A stretch of 64,000 nt of DNA from Laburnicola sp. R22_1 (GCA_014281115.1 JACONQ010000007.1:186001-250000), one strand, 5' to 3'. Shown: positions 22,501 through 34,184, counted from the stretch's first letter. Program-made: numbers and translations. Notes: a model not told the origin generated them from the letters alone.

Positions 22501-23362
22501 AGTATTCTAGATATAGTAGAAAGTCTCTAGATCTATTACTATGCCTATAGTTACTAATTTATTACTAGCCTAACTAGTACACTAGGACTACCTTATATAA
22601 GCTAAGGTATACCTTCTTCTACTTTAATTTATTAATAATCTTCTAGACAAAGTAGTACTCTAGTGTAGATCTAGCAACTTTAAGCAAATAAATTATTAAA
22701 GCGTAGTTTTAGGCCGCGTTAACAGCGATATTAGCATTAGTATTAGCACTAGAATCTAGAAAGATAGTAGAAAATAGAGTAATAGAGATAGTAGTAGAAG
22801 TCTCTTTAAGGTTAACTTTAATATGGGGTTTTTTTTGCGACTAAGGGGTTTCTAATAAAAATATTATAATAATAGCAAATATTCCTCCTACTATTATATA
22901 CACAAAAAAACGTTTTAAGGTGTTAATAAAAAGAGTTTAACTTTAATATAGAGATAGAGTGTTAGTGTACTTATAGTATATAAGCTTCTATCTAGTATAT
23001 ATTATATAAGTAGTATAAACCTTCTGTTATAATAGTTGTTACTTTTAGTAATATTTTTAGAGATAATAGTAAAGGAGATAATAGTTATAGTGTTATACTA
23101 GTTGCAGCGCTAGTGTATTATTTTATCTTCTTCTTTCTAACTCTAAACTAGTATAGTAATATAGCCTTATTATATTTTGTATATAGATTTTTTTTTGCTT
23201 AGAGTGTGCGCGCTAAGCCTACTAAGCTCGCTTAGCTTGCTTCTGCGCTAACCGTTTTTATTAACACCTTAAAACCCTTTTATATATCTATAATGCAGGA
23301 GAAATAACTACTATTATTATAATATTTTTATTAGAAACCTCTTAGTCGCAAAGAAAAAATCA
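22500..23362 (+). repeat. Retroposon U, copy 1 (poly-A-tailed)
   Basis: Homologous along its length to 29300-29998. Both copies read, with stops, like a coding 3' end (near 22552-22620, PIVTNLLLA*LVH*...), then share GCTAAGCTCGCTTAGCT, GCGCTAACC, CCTTAAAAC and a final block ending CTTAGTCGCAAAGAAAAAA. The conserved A-rich 3' end and variable 5' ends suggest a non-LTR (LINE/SINE-type) element. A 112 bp inverted copy of its own 3' end is inserted at 22825-22936. Confidence 0.6.
22825..22936 (-). mobile_element. Short U-family insertion (112 bp) with 13 bp TSD
   Basis: Copy of the terminal ~110 bp of U in reverse orientation (reads GGGGTTTTTTTTGCGAC on the plus strand). It interrupts U copy 1 and is flanked by the exact 13 bp repeat TTAACTTTAATAT (22812-22824, 22937-22949). 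The uninterrupted target is seen in U copy 2 (about 29605). Confidence 0.85.
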
Positions 23363-23378
23363 TATAGATATAAAATAT

Positions 23379-23700
23379 ATGCTAGCACTATATTTTAAAG
23401 TTAGTAATAAGGTAATATTAAACGCACATAACTTAAAGACTAAGAAATCTAGATTTTTACTTAACTATAAAAATATACTACTAAATAAGTATATAAATAA
23501 AAAGTATAAAGTAAAGACTATACTTACCTATTACTTTAATAAGTTAAAAAAGGACTCCTATACTTTTAATTATAGTGTTATAGAATATAAAGTTATATAA
23601 GATAGTTTTAAAAACTCTACTTAGGAGCTATAATATAATTTACCTAATTACCCTTATTTAATTACTAGATTTTATACTAAGAACTTAAAAGAATCTACTA
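23379..23700 (+). pseudogene. Gypsy polyprotein C-terminal fragment
   Basis: An open frame 23379-23600 reads FKVSNKVILNAHNLKTKK, which resembles the segment after the integrase core of fungal gypsy polyproteins ('kvGDkVwL..rnlkt.rps.kLd.k..GPf.v'). Degenerate sequence after it (LPNYPYLITRFYTKNL) fits the expected 'LP....iHPVFHvslL' part. It is an isolated, decayed fragment truncated on both sides. Confidence 0.5.
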
Positions 23701-23705
23701 TACTA

Positions 23706-23820
23706 TGTGGCGTTAATTAAATCTACCTAGGGATAGGACGATAAAGGCTTTCATCTTAAATAACATAATAAAAAAAGCAGAGCCTCCTGCTTAGTAATTA
23801 AAAAGAGCGTAAAAAAAGTA
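23706..23820 (-). mobile_element. Short family S insertion (~115 bp)
   Basis: Starts GTGGCGTTAATTAAATC and ends AAGAGCGTAAAAAAAG. It is the reverse complement of the copies at 27765 and 37467. It contains the GCAGAG...CTGC hairpin with one mismatch. No clear target duplication was found for this copy. Confidence 0.7.
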
Positions 23821-23825
23821 ATTAT

Positions 23826-26017
23826 AAAAAAAAGCGTGTTTAGACTTGCTAAGTAAGTCTTAGCGCAAAGGCTCTTATAAGCAAAATTTTTATAAAGAGG
23901 CTACTTAGAACTTTAGTAGAGGAGAAATAAAACTTTAGCGCTACTACACTACAGTTATTCTTTCTTCTCTTCTACTATTCTAATTATTACAAATAATAGA
24001 AGTTAATATATTAATAGGTACGTACTATTTCTTATAAGTAGAATAAAATTAATATATACTAAATATATATATATATTACTCTATTGCTATATTATAGTTG
24101 TCCTTAATAAATCTCCTACTATCTCTCTACGCCCTACTATTTACTTAAGTATTAACTCTAAATTATTTAATACTAATATACTTACTAACACTAAAAAGTA
24201 CATACTAAAGATTTATAACACTACTCTTAAAGTAACTATACTAGAGTTCTATTCTATTTATTAAATACTTATTTAGCATAAGAGATAGATATACTTAACT
24301 ATTTATAAGGTAGCCTTAGTATACTAGTTAGATTAGTATATTAGAAAAGTTTTTCTACTTAACTATACAAATTATACATAGATATACGTAGACTTACGCA
24401 TTTGTGCGTATTTTTGCACAAGCAATCTACTAGCATAAAAATGCTTAGAGATACATAAATATACGCAGACTTGCGCAGATGTGCACAAATAGCCTAAATA
24501 AGTAATTTTTAAAGCTTTATAACTTGTTTACTAGCAAGGCTATAATTTGAATTTTTTTTATAGATATATAGAGAAAATACTAGTCTTTAATTATTTAATT
24601 TAAAAATACTATTTCTATTACGTAATCAGTTAGTAATTAAGGAAAAACTCTTTATTATGCTAGTTATTATATATATTACGTAATATTATTATATAAAAAT
24701 ATAGTACTAATAAATTATTATATCAATTTTAAATAAAGTTATAATAATAATAAAGTAGTTAAAAAGTTATTAAAGTTTAAGCTTTTTAAAATAGTGTTCT
24801 TTGCTAAGCCACTAATTTTCGCCTAATCAAATTCTTTTAAATAATTATAAAACTATATTTTTCGATTTTTAAATCTATAAAATCTAGAATTTAGAGTTAG
24901 GTAGAAGTTCTATATAATACGCTAGTAATTAGTACTATTATATTAACTAGTAATTACTATCTAGTAAGAGACTTTAACTTTATACTTTAAAAACTCTTTT
25001 TTAAAAGCTTAGTAAGCAGCTTAGCAAGCTTTTTTTAAATTCTAGCCAATTATAAAGCTTTATTTGCTAATTAATTAGCATTATTTTAATAGTATAGGCG
25101 CCCTATATGTCCTAGATGCACTAGTAGCATAGGTGCGCATCCTTATACAATCTTACGCATATGCACGCTAAGAAAAAAGTAGTATTACTAGTGCGTTCTA
25201 AGCGTATTTAGTACGCAGGCGTGCGCAAGCGTGCTCAGAGCTACTTAGATGCCCTAGGTGCTTATGCTCGCTTAAAACTTTTTCTAATATAGCTTATCTA
25301 GTTTATAAAGAACTATAAGGTTAAATTCCTACTTTAGTAGGCGTAATTACTCTTTATTAGTAATAGAATCCTCTAGTAGGGGACGTAGAGAAAGGAGAAT
25401 AATAAGATTTTTATTAATAAGCTTTAGTATAGCAAGAACGTTATATAGATTTATAAGATTCTTCTAGCTATTATGGCTATATTAGCTTATCTAAGCGAGT
25501 ATACTATGTAAATAGTATGTAAGTGTAAATAGTTAATAATACTAATAGTAATAATCTAGGTAGACTATATATAGCGTAAGTAAATCTTATATTAGAACTA
25601 GAAGCTTATAAGTATTAGGGGGTATAAGTAAGTTTAAACTATTATTATATTATTAAGGTGTTTAAGGTTAGTCTTTAATTAGAATTAGGTGCTATATATA
25701 GTAGTATATAATAACCTTCTATCTTAATCTACTCTAACTTTAAACTAAAAGGAAGGTTAAAAAAGGTATTTAGTAAGCTAACTAAACTACTATACTATAT
25801 AACTTTAATAAACTTATTATATACTAGAATATTATTATATATTTTATAGCTTTTCTTATTATAGATGCCTACTTAAATACCTCAAAATAGTTAAATATAG
25901 ATTTTAAATTAATAATATATAGTAGTCTTTTTAAACATCCTTTTAGTAGTAATACTTCCAGTAAGGTAGTATATTCTAATTTATATAGCAGTAATCCTAG
26001 TAGTAGTTATAGTAATA
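23826..26017. other. AT-rich desert, no gene
   Basis: Decayed AT-rich DNA. Around 24370-24490 two copies of a block with ATATACG.AGACTT.CGCA...TGTGC repeat. 25090-25260 holds imperfect inverted repeats rich in GTGCGCA/GCATAGGTGC. No coding sequence recognised. Confidence 0.4.
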
Positions 26018-26028
26018 ATAGTAGTTAT

Positions 26029-26141
26029 GGTTTTTTTAGGACTAATAGGTTTCTAATAAAAGATAATAATAATAATAGTTTTCTCTCCTACTATTATATA
26101 CACAGAAAAGCGTTTTAAGGTGTTAAATAAAAAGGGTTAAT
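26029..26141 (-). mobile_element. Short U-family insertion (113 bp) with 11 bp TSD
   Basis: Reverse-oriented U 3' end (GGTTTTTTTAGGACTAATAG ... GCGTTTTAAGGTGTTAAAT). It is flanked by ATAGTAGTTAT at 26018-26028 and 26142-26152. The truncated 5' end differs by a few bases from the other short copies. Confidence 0.8.
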
Positions 26142-26152
26142 ATAGTAGTTAT

Positions 26153-27754
26153 AGTAATAATAGCTCCTCCTAGGCAGGAGTATAAATTGCCTCTACTTAT
26201 TTAGTTTTTAAGTGACCCTACTGCATTTAATTACTGCGTTTTTCTATTATATTACTAGCGCCTACGTAACGTTATATAACGTTATATATAAGTGCTAAGC
26301 CCTAGAACTAGAGCGCGTTAAAGTTTTTCTAACGTCTCCCCTAGCTTTTAAGACGACCTATAATAATAATACTCTACCTACCCACTATATTACTAGATAA
26401 TTAATACTACCTTATAACCTTTTACTATGTTACTAGATAATCTACTACTTAGAATCTCTAAATATATACTTTGCTACTACTATAATATATAATAAATTGC
26501 ACGTGCGCTCTCTACTTCTAATACTAAATAGCACCCTAACACTTTACCGCCCTTACTTTATCTATTACCTATAGATATTCTATAGTATTATTATTAACGT
26601 TTCTATTGCTTCTAAATTTTCTGTAGAGTAAATACAGCCACAGGCAAATTGTATAGGTGGACGAGGGGCACTTTCCTCTAGTAAAAAAAGCCCTTTAAAG
26701 GGGGTTAAGGGAAAACTAACACTAGTGGCCTATTATCTGTCCAAAGCATAAATTAAAATTTCCCACAAAGTTTTTCCTAAATTAGAAGATAGTAATATGC
26801 CTTAATTAACTTTCTCGTCCTATGAGTTTAAATCTCAATTACTTATTAAGACTAGTAACTAGTTAAAGATTTCTTAATTATTAGAGGTACTTGCTAATAG
26901 CTTGTTCTATAGTATAATTGCGTATTTATATATTCTCTACACCTCTAGTGTCTACTTTATATAACTACTATTTTTAAAGTAAGCAGCTATTAATTAGAGA
27001 TCTAATACTAGGTAGTAATTACTTCTATAAGCTATATAGTAGTATATAGCTATTAACCTAAACTCTTACTTTATAAAAATATTTATATTCTTCTAGTTCT
27101 TATTCTTAATAGTTATAAGCACCTTGCACCTAAACTAGTATAGAGCAATCTATATTATAAGGCTTATTCTACTTCTGCCTTTAATTCTAGACTCCTACTT
27201 ACTAATATCTATGTTCTTCTTAATATAGCAATCTAATTCTATAGTAGCTATCTATAAGTCTTTAGTATAAACTATGTGGTTTTTAATATTAAGTAGTATT
27301 TAGCTATTATACCTAGCTGTATTATATCTAGCTATGTTATTATTGGCGTCTCCTAAGTAGGAGCGCAACACTATATATCTAGTAGTAATAGTAATAGTAT
27401 CTTAAAGATAAGGAATAGATATAGCAACTAATCTTAAGGTCTTACGCAACAATTAAATATATTATATAGTAGATAGATAAATACTTAATTTATATCTAGT
27501 TACGGATTTATATTGTATATACGTAGGCAACTATATATTATATTATTAACTTTAGTACCTAGTATATTTTATAATTAACTACCTCTAGTATAGAGGGCTA
27601 ATTTGCACGTGCTAACAAATAGTCCTAACCTATTTCTAAGCTGCTTTACCTTTTTTAATATATTTTTAGCACACCTATAGCTTTCTCTTATAGCGTTATA
27701 CTGTATACTAAAAGGTCTGCGATATTTCTCTTCCTAATAGTAATAATAGTAGTT
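26153..27754. other. AT-rich desert, no gene
   Basis: Decayed AT-rich DNA with a less AT-rich patch at 26620-26760 (GCCACAGGCAAATTG... to TCCAAAGCATAAATT). No reading frame, RNA or terminal repeat could be recognised. Confidence 0.35.
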
Positions 27755-27764
27755 ATAGTAATAA

Positions 27765-27878
27765 CCCCTTTTTTACGCTCTTTTTAATTACTAAGCAGAG
27801 GACTCTGCTTTTTTTATTATATTATTTGAGATAAAAGCCTTTATCGTCCTACCCCTAGATAGATTTAATTAATACTAC
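27765..27878 (+). mobile_element. Short family S insertion (114 bp) with 10 bp TSD
   Basis: CCCCTTTTTTACGCTCTTTT...TTAATTAATACTAC, flanked by ATAGTAATAA (27755-27764, 27879-27888). It contains GCAGAGGACTCTGC, a hairpin that is perfectly palindromic in other copies (GCAGAGGGCTCTGC). It is one of the longest members and is used here as the reference orientation. Confidence 0.8.
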
Positions 27879-27904
27879 ATAGTAATAATATACTTATGAG
27901 TCTA

Positions 27905-27975
27905 CAATATAGAAGAGATAACTACTATTATTATAATATTTTTATTAGAAACCTCTTAGTCGTAAAAAGAACATA
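27905..27975 (+). repeat. Truncated U-family 3' end
   Basis: About 70 bp matching the U 3' end (ATAACTACTATTATTATAAT ... ACCTCTTAGTCGTAAAAAG) in the same orientation as U copies 1 and 2. Heavily truncated; target duplications are not clear. Confidence 0.6.
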
Positions 27976-28059
27976 TTAATAATAAAATAATACCTATAGA
28001 TATTAATAACTTAACTTTAGTCTATAGTAATTTAGTAGAATCTTATAGTAGTTTTATAT

Positions 28060-28280
28060 AAATTACTATTAAACATCTTTATCGTATAGAGATTCTATCT
28101 AAGGTTAAGTTTGCACTATACACAAAGAGGAGTAAAATAGGAGGTACTAAAACCTAGTATCTAGTATATAGTAGTAGTAACAAAATATACACAAAATAAT
28201 AATAATTTTATTATTAACTTTCTTTAGAGTAGTATTGTTAATAGTAGTTAATAGATAGTCTACTATCTAGCATAACTAAT
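28060..28280. repeat. Dispersed repeat D (copy 3, inverted)
   Basis: Reverse complement of 2455-2670. Shared blocks include the complement of TTTTGTTACTACTACTAT and of TTTTACTCCTCT. It lies directly before the (TATAA)n array. Confidence 0.65.
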
Positions 28281-28327
28281 ATAATTACTATAAGAACTAT
28301 AATAGTTAGAAATAGAGTATAAGGTAG

Positions 28328-28564
28328 TATAATATAATATAATATAATATAATATAATATAATATAATATAATATAATATAATATAATATAATATAATAT
28401 AATATAATATAATATAATATAATATAATATAATATAATATAATATAATATAATATAATATAATATAATATAATATAATATAATATAATATAATATAATAT
28501 AATATAATATAATATAATATAATATAATATAATATAATATAATATAATATAATATAATATAATA
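28328..28564. repeat. (TATAA)n pentanucleotide array, ~47 units
   Basis: About 237 bp of uninterrupted TATAA/AATAT repeats, followed by three units of the variant AATAGAGTAT (28561-28592). The 94-codon minus-strand open frame across it is an artefact of the repeat, which reads as a cycle of Y, I and L. Confidence 0.95.
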
Positions 28565-28599
28565 GAGTATAATAGAGTATAATAGAGCATAATAGTTAT

Positions 28600-29299
28600 A
28601 TAGAAATTAATATATAGTTAGATTATAGTAGTAGCACTAGAGTTACTATTATAAAAAGAGGGGTAGTATTACTAATTTAAAGTATAGACCTCTTACTTAT
28701 ATTATATTACCCTTTTAGAACTAGTATAAGTACTAAATAAGATTTTAAGTAAGACTATATATATAGCCTACTTATATATCTACTTTATATAAGTATTACT
28801 ACTATTTTATATTTAGATTCTAATTATACTATTATCTTATATAGAGTGTAATAACCTTTATAGTCGCATTATTTATTTAGTGTTAATTACCCTTTTTAAC
28901 TCTTTTTTTTTTAATTTGAGCCTGCGTAGATTAGGATAGAAAGGCCGCTCTAGTCCAGCGCCTAAGAATATAGTCTACTAAGTCTCTACTAATATAATAA
29001 TAGTTTATAAAAATAGTTTATAAACTACGCACTTGCCTCTTATTATCTATAAGCGCTTTAATAGCTGTTAAATTTACTTAAAGCGTACACAGAAAACTAA
29101 CTTACTCTATTATTACTATTAGTAGTAACTACGCTATATTTGTGCGCCACTACGCAGCATACTTATATAATACGCTTACTATCTAACGCTATAACTATAA
29201 GGATCTAACGTATCTATAGAATACTTTTCTTCCTTAGCAACTTATTAATAAACACCTTCTTTTGCTCCTTAATTTTGTCTTTTATTACTACTATCCTAA
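28600..29299. other. AT-rich desert, no gene
   Basis: Decayed AT-rich DNA. 28915-28980 is less mutated (TTGAGCCTGCGTAGATTAGG). No gene or element boundary could be defined. Confidence 0.35.
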
Positions 29300-29998
29300 C
29301 CTATAGTAATATAATAAACTGTAGTAAAAACCCTACGTGTCTATTATAGCGCCTATAGTTACTAATCTATTGCTAGCCTAATTAGTATACTAGAACCGCC
29401 TTGTATAGGGTAAGGTATACCTTCTACTTTAACCTATTAATAATCTTTTAGATAGAGTAGTATTCTAGTGTAGGCCTAGTAACTTCAAGTAGACAGATTA
29501 GAGCGTACGTTTAGGCAGCGTTAAAGGCGACTTTAGTATTAGGGCTTAGGAAGATAGTAGAAAATAGAATAATAGTAGATTTCTTATTAAAGTTAACCTT
29601 AATATAAAGATAGAGCGTTAGTGTACCTATAGTGTGTAAGCTTCTATCTAGTATATATCGCTTATAAGTAGTATAAACCTACTAATATAATAGCTATTAC
29701 TTTTAGTAATATCTTTAGAAATAATAGTAGAGGAGGAAGATAATAGTTATAATAAGTACTTTCTTATCTCTCTCCCCCTACTCTAAACTATAGTATAGCG
29801 ATGTGGCCTTACCTATAGTTTTGCATATAGATTTCTTTTAGTTAGAGTAGGGACGCTAAGCTCGCTTAGCTCGCTTAGACTAACGCGCTAACCCCTTTTT
29901 ATTAATGCCTTAAAACGCTTTTCTGTATATATAATAGTAGGAGGAATATCTGCTATTATTGTAATATTTTTATTAGAAACCCCTTAGTTATAAAAAAA
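29300..29998 (+). repeat. Retroposon U, copy 2 (poly-A-tailed)
   Basis: Uninterrupted homologue of 22500-23362. It reads, with stops at expected Trp/Gln codons, as a coding-like segment (29350-29480: PIVTNLLLA*LVY*NRLV*G), then the GCTAAGCTCGCTTAG block, CCTTAAAACGC, and ends TTAGTTATAAAAAAAATT. The A-run end is consistent with reverse transcription from a poly-A tail. The full-length element is not in this window. Confidence 0.6.
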
Positions 29999-30165
29999 AT
30001 TAAACTACTATAATCTTTATAGTGCCCTTACACTATAGTTAAAGGAAGTATAATATTATTTTATTTAGTAATAGTACTAACTACAAGTATTTTTTAAAAA
30101 GTAGTATTAGTAGTTATTATTCTAATTAATATTAGTATTATAGGCTATATAAGATAAAGTCTATA

Positions 30166-30312
30166 GGTTTTTTTTTGCGACTAAGGGGTTTCTAATAAAA
30201 ATATTATAGTAATAGCAGTTATTCCTCCTATTATTATTAATATAGAAAAGCGTTTTAAGGTAATATTAATAAAAAGAAGTTAGCGCATTAGCCCAAGCTC
30301 GCTAAGTGAACT
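30166..30312 (-). mobile_element. Short U-family insertion (147 bp) with 12 bp TSD
   Basis: Reverse-oriented U 3' end, longer than the others because it also keeps GTTAGCGCATTAG...AAGCTCGCTAAG. Flanked by ATAAAGTCTATA (30154-30165, 30313-30324). Confidence 0.85.
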
Positions 30313-30364
30313 ATAAAGTCTATAAACTAATTAGTATTATAGTAGCTATAAATAATAGTATATA

Positions 30365-32212
30365 ATGTATTCTATTAGTAAGCCGGCCACATTAGTGAGC
30401 CGGCCACTTTTTCTTAGCATAACTAACACTTTAGTAACTCTAATATGTCTCTATAACATAATGCGATATTAGTTAACTAAGAAGGCAGAATTGACCTTAC
30501 TCTTAAGGCCTATACTTTTGACTAAATTTAAAGCCTACGACGCGTAGTTGCTGCCTTTAATATTAAACACTAGCGCCTCTCTAATTAGCTTTACAGAATT
30601 ACTTCACGTGCCTAAACTTAACTAGGGATTTAGAAACTTACTACAACTAACGAGCAGATAATTATTTAATATATCCTTAACCTTAATTTGCGAGGATTCG
30701 CGCCCTAGCTATGCAAGATAGAAGATATAGCTAATAAACTACTAGGTATACGTAGTGGCCAGCCTATTAGCAAGCGCTAGACTAAGCGCTTTATAACGCG
30801 CTTAGCCAAGCTTAAAATAGCCTTTAATTAAGCTAAAGACCGCTAGAGAATACACTAGAAGGATTTAGAGATAATTAGCGCGTAGTTTAAGCTAGTAGAG
30901 GATACTAAAGCTAAGTATGGCGTCTATAACAATAATATGCACAACTTTAATAAGACTAGCTTTTAGATAGGCGTTATTAGCTTAATAAAGATTATTATAG
31001 GCGCAGAGAGATGTGCTTAACCTAAGCTTATTTAGCTAGATAATTGCGAGTGGGTTACTATTATCTAAAGTATCTGCGCTACTAGATATGCAACCCTACC
31101 TTTTATTATCTATAAAGAATGCATCCACATCTCTGCGTAGTATAAGAAGGCAGATATACCGCGCAATTAGAAGCTCTTAGTCTCTAAGAATAGCTAAACT
31201 AACAACGTGCTTAGTCTAGAGTAGTTAAAGCATTTTAACACGTATACAAAGGCGCGCTAGATGGAGAAGTATAGGCTGCTTATTTTAGATAGCTATAAGA
31301 GCCACCTTAACTAGGATTTTAAGAACTACTGCCTTAAAAACAAGATTCTTACTCTTTACATACCACCTTACTTATTATATATTCTTTAGCCACTTAATAT
31401 AGTCTACTTCTTACTATTAAAGCATAAGTACTCTTAGCGCATTAGAGACTTAGCACACAGGTACGTCTTTTATATTAATAAGGAAGGCTTTCTCCTAGCC
31501 TTAAAAGATGCGTTTTTTAATATGTTTACAAAGAAGAACTATTATAAGGCCTTTAAGGCATTAGGCCTTATCTCTATTAATGCGTAGGTAGTATTGGATT
31601 GCCTTAAAGTATGGCTGCGTACCCTACTAGCATCCCTACTATAGGAGACAACATAGCAATTAAAAACACTAAGTAATACGCACAAGTTTAGATTCTAGTT
31701 AAAGCTAGTAAGGAACTCCTTTACTTAATTGCCTATTATAGCTTAGGCTGGCTTCTCTTAGCTTATAAAAGGTGGTAAACTTATACTATATTGAAACGCT
31801 CTTTTAATCGCCCGCGTCCATAAGCTTAAGGGGTAATTAGTAGTAATAACTAAGCAAAAATTACGCAAAAAAAGCGGATCTAGTAGGGTAGAACTATAGA
31901 GTATAGGACTATAGTAGTATAGGTAGCTACTAAGGCGTTGTAGGCGCCTTAGCGATTAAAGAAGGCTTATAGTAGTAGTGATTAAGAAAGAGCCTAACTA
32001 GCTCTATGGCGCTATAAAAACTATAGGAGGACTAGACACAACGCGCGAACGTATAAAAAAGATATAGAGGTATCTTCTAAATTAGATATAAGCATAATGT
32101 ACGTAGGCTCCTTATTTAATAGCAATGAAATTGAAGAGTCATAACAGGAGTTAGTTGTGCTAAGGAAAAGTGGCTGGCTTACTAATATGGCCGGCTTACT
32201 GATAGAATACGT
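30365..32212 (+). mobile_element. Pogo-type transposon Q (1848 bp)
   Basis: Terminal inverted repeats of about 50 bp with a few transitions (left starts ATGTATTCTATTAGTAAGCC; right arm ACGTATTCTATCAGTAAGCC as reverse complement), flanked by TA (30363-30364 and 32213-32214). AGTRAGCCGGCCAC occurs twice, 17 bp apart (30377, 30394), and the same spacing holds at the right end. The element forms the left border of gene island 2. Confidence 0.88.
30444..32140 (+). pseudogene. Q transposase (pogo DDE type), degraded
   Basis: Frame from ATG 30444 with numerous stops. Features: N-terminal HTH region (LRRVVAAFNI near 30530), CENP-B-like HTH with LNLRGFAP near 30685, a DDE_1 region with NFNKTSF replacing FDESGF (first catalytic Asp changed to Asn), LLILDSYKSHLN near 31280 (second Asp kept), and IPPYLLYIL*PLNIVYF. 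The C-terminal part continues to about 32140 (NKEGFLLALKDAFFNMF). It is closest in layout to the R transposase of this window. Confidence 0.8.
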
Positions 32213-32214
32213 TA

Positions 32215-32654
32215 TATATAAAATTTAGTAAAGTTACTATTTCTATTAGTAATAAAAGTATATAGTAGGTATTTTATACTAGTAGGGTTAACTATATAGA
32301 GAGCTATTAAATTACCTATTAAAGTTAATTTTAGTTAAGTTTCGGGGGGGTGAGGAGAGCCGAGCGACAAGGCAGTCTCTGGGCCATGGGACAAGTATCA
32401 GTCTGCGCTTTACTACTCACAACACAACCGTATCAAGTATGCATGATGTTATAGCGAGGCAGGGGTTCCCGTATTTCGTTTACTGCATAACCCTAACCCA
32501 AGGTGAATCAGAAAGGGCAGGTCCCGCTCCCGATTTTTAATATCGGCAACTGCCTCAGTGCGGCACAGTTAGCCTTTCCCATTTCCAACTTCGAGATACC
32601 GCACTCTTACCTACGCAGAGCTCCTAGCAAAAAAAAGTCAACCTTGCAGAGAAA
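32215..32654 (+). promoter_or_regulatory. Island 2 boundary and GNAT upstream region
   Basis: Composition switches from AT-rich to normal at about 32340 (TTCGGGGGGGTGAGG). 32350-32654 should hold the promoter and 5' UTR of the acetyltransferase gene. No TATA box with good spacing stands out. An overlapping open frame at 32503-32835 in another frame is not protein-like. Confidence 0.4.
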
Positions 32655-33398
32655 ATGGGCTTCCAGCTTTCTGAAGTCGCTTCGGCAGCTGAGTTTGACG
32701 CTATATGGCCCGTCCACTTCAAGGCGTTCCACAATCCGTACAACGCATACTCGAAAATTTTCAACCCTATTCATACCACCCTCGACGATGCTATTACTGC
32801 TTCTAAAGAACCGTCATGTCACTGGCTCAAAGTGACTGAAACCGAATCTGGCGCTGTTGCTGGCGGGCCGTGCTGGGTAATCAATGTAGGAGCGCATGCA
32901 CCCAGTGGGAAACACCGAGAAGAAAATTTTCAATGCAAGCTGGCACATTGAGGGTTCAGATGAGAAGCTCTTTGCTGAGAAGTTAATTGGAGGTTTGCTG
33001 GGTTTTGTTGCCGAAAGAGTTGCAAGACCTCACGTCGGTATGGTCCTCTCTCCATCCATTCTTGACAAATGTACTCACTAGCATCAGTTCTCAGCCAAAT
33101 GATGGTTCATCCCGACCATCGTCGTCAGGGTGTCGGGAGAATGCTTATCGAGTGGGGCATCGGCAAGGCCGACGAACTCGGTGTGGATACGGTTGTCGAA
33201 GCCGTTCCTTACGCGGCTCCGGTTTATGAGAGATGCGGCTTTGGGTGTGTAGAACAGATCGATATTGACTTCATGATCCAAGATCCAAGTGATAGGTGGA
33301 AGAAGTATCAAAATGAGGATCTCAGGGCGTTCTTGATGTGGAGGCCGGCAGGCCACGACTATCATGCGGATGATAAAGTACCATGGAATCTTGGTTAA
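32655..33398 (+). CDS. GNAT-family N-acetyltransferase, one intron, one frame conflict
   Basis: Acetyl-CoA-dependent GNAT acetyltransferase of the fungal small-molecule/peptide type; substrate unknown. Starts MGFQLSEVASAAEFDAIWPV at 32655. The central part reads IFNASWHIEGSDEKLFAEKL. The intron is best placed at 33038-33081 (44 bp, GTATGG...ACTAG), giving RPHV-ASVLSQMMVHPDH, and the acetyl-CoA loop VHPDHRRQGVGRML (motif Q/R-x-x-G-x-G) follows. VPYAAPVYERCGFG is the typical end of the fold. Between CWVIN (about 32880) and VGNTEKK (about 32915) the frame must change by one base, most simply an extra C in ACCCA near 32912. No intron of workable size fits there. So it is either a sequencing or assembly error or an early pseudogene. 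It converges on the UstYa-like gene, 16 bp between stop codons. Confidence 0.75.
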
Positions 33399-33414
33399 CT
33401 GTGTAGGCAAGCCC

Positions 33415-34148
33415 CTATGCACGTGTCCGTTTCTTTACCCATCGATTGTTCACCATTTTCCAACAAGAACCATGCTCATCAGACCATTCAACCATCTTCT
33501 CCAATGGTAGACAAGGTTGAAGGCTCCCATCCATATACTTTGTCGAAAGCGGCGTTTTATCTGCCCTGCATTGAATCGACTGACTTATGATATCTAAGCA
33601 GTGTCTCCGGTGAACCTCGTGATCCTGTGCCTCTTCGCCCCTCCACATAGCGTACATGGCAGTACGAATGCTCATTTGATTGAAATGGGCAACGAAAATT
33701 GTGATAGGGTTACTCACCTACCGAACAATTCTTCTGGTGATATGCGTTTAGGATGAAGAGGCCCTTTTCCGGATCATCCGGCAGAGTCAGAACTTCCGAA
33801 ATCCCCTGTTGAGTGGCGCAATCATGAGACAACGCGACCCAGCCGCGTTCACTGTCGAAATTGTCCCAGTGTATATCACGAAGGGTAGCGTTAGAGTCAA
33901 CATAACCATTGTGCAAATGATATGGTTCCCAGACTTTCCCGTAAGCGTTGAAACCATCTACAACATATTGAATTTGTCAAATAGAGGTATGCAACAGAGC
34001 TTATATCCGAACTACGACAAGTCGCTATATTGTAGGTGTAGTAACAAAGTATAGCAATGAAGACGGTACTGCACGAGAGCAAGGCTGTTACCACGTCTTT
34101 CTTCCATCCCGTCGCCTTTGGTGTAGCATGTTCACCCTCGTCGCTCAT
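33415..34148 (-). CDS. UstYa-like (DUF3328) protein, three exons, frame conflict
   Basis: UstYa/UstYb-type proteins take part in oxidative cyclisation of fungal RiPPs such as ustiloxin. Exon 1 (34148-34016; an in-frame ATG at 34184 is also possible) gives a soluble N-terminus and one membrane helix (TALLSCSTVFIAILCYYTY, residues about 22-40). An intron at about 34015-33958 leads to GFNAYGKVWEPYH...RGWVALSHDC (exon 2). YHQKNC stands at the first HxxHC position (the second His is Asn). Exon 3 (33670-33415) holds the second motif, HRRHCLDIISQSIQC. The best intron 2 (33717-33671, GTGAGT...ATGAG) joins exons 2 and 3 out of frame by one base, so there is a small indel or an undetected splice. Single-pass type II membrane protein expected. 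Confidence 0.75.
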
Positions 34149-34184
34149 AGTTACACTACATACGCGTCTCCTCTTCCTAATCAT

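Noticed and set aside
28306..28590. 94-codon open frame over the (TATAA)n array
   Set aside because: It exists only because the 5 bp repeat has no stop in that frame; the product would be a monotonous Y/I/L repeat.
32831..32915. An intron (GTGACTG...ACCCAG) explaining the GNAT frame change
   Set aside because: It would remove the conserved strand around GGPCWVIN, and shorter GT-AG pairs there are under 21 bases; a one-base indel is simpler.
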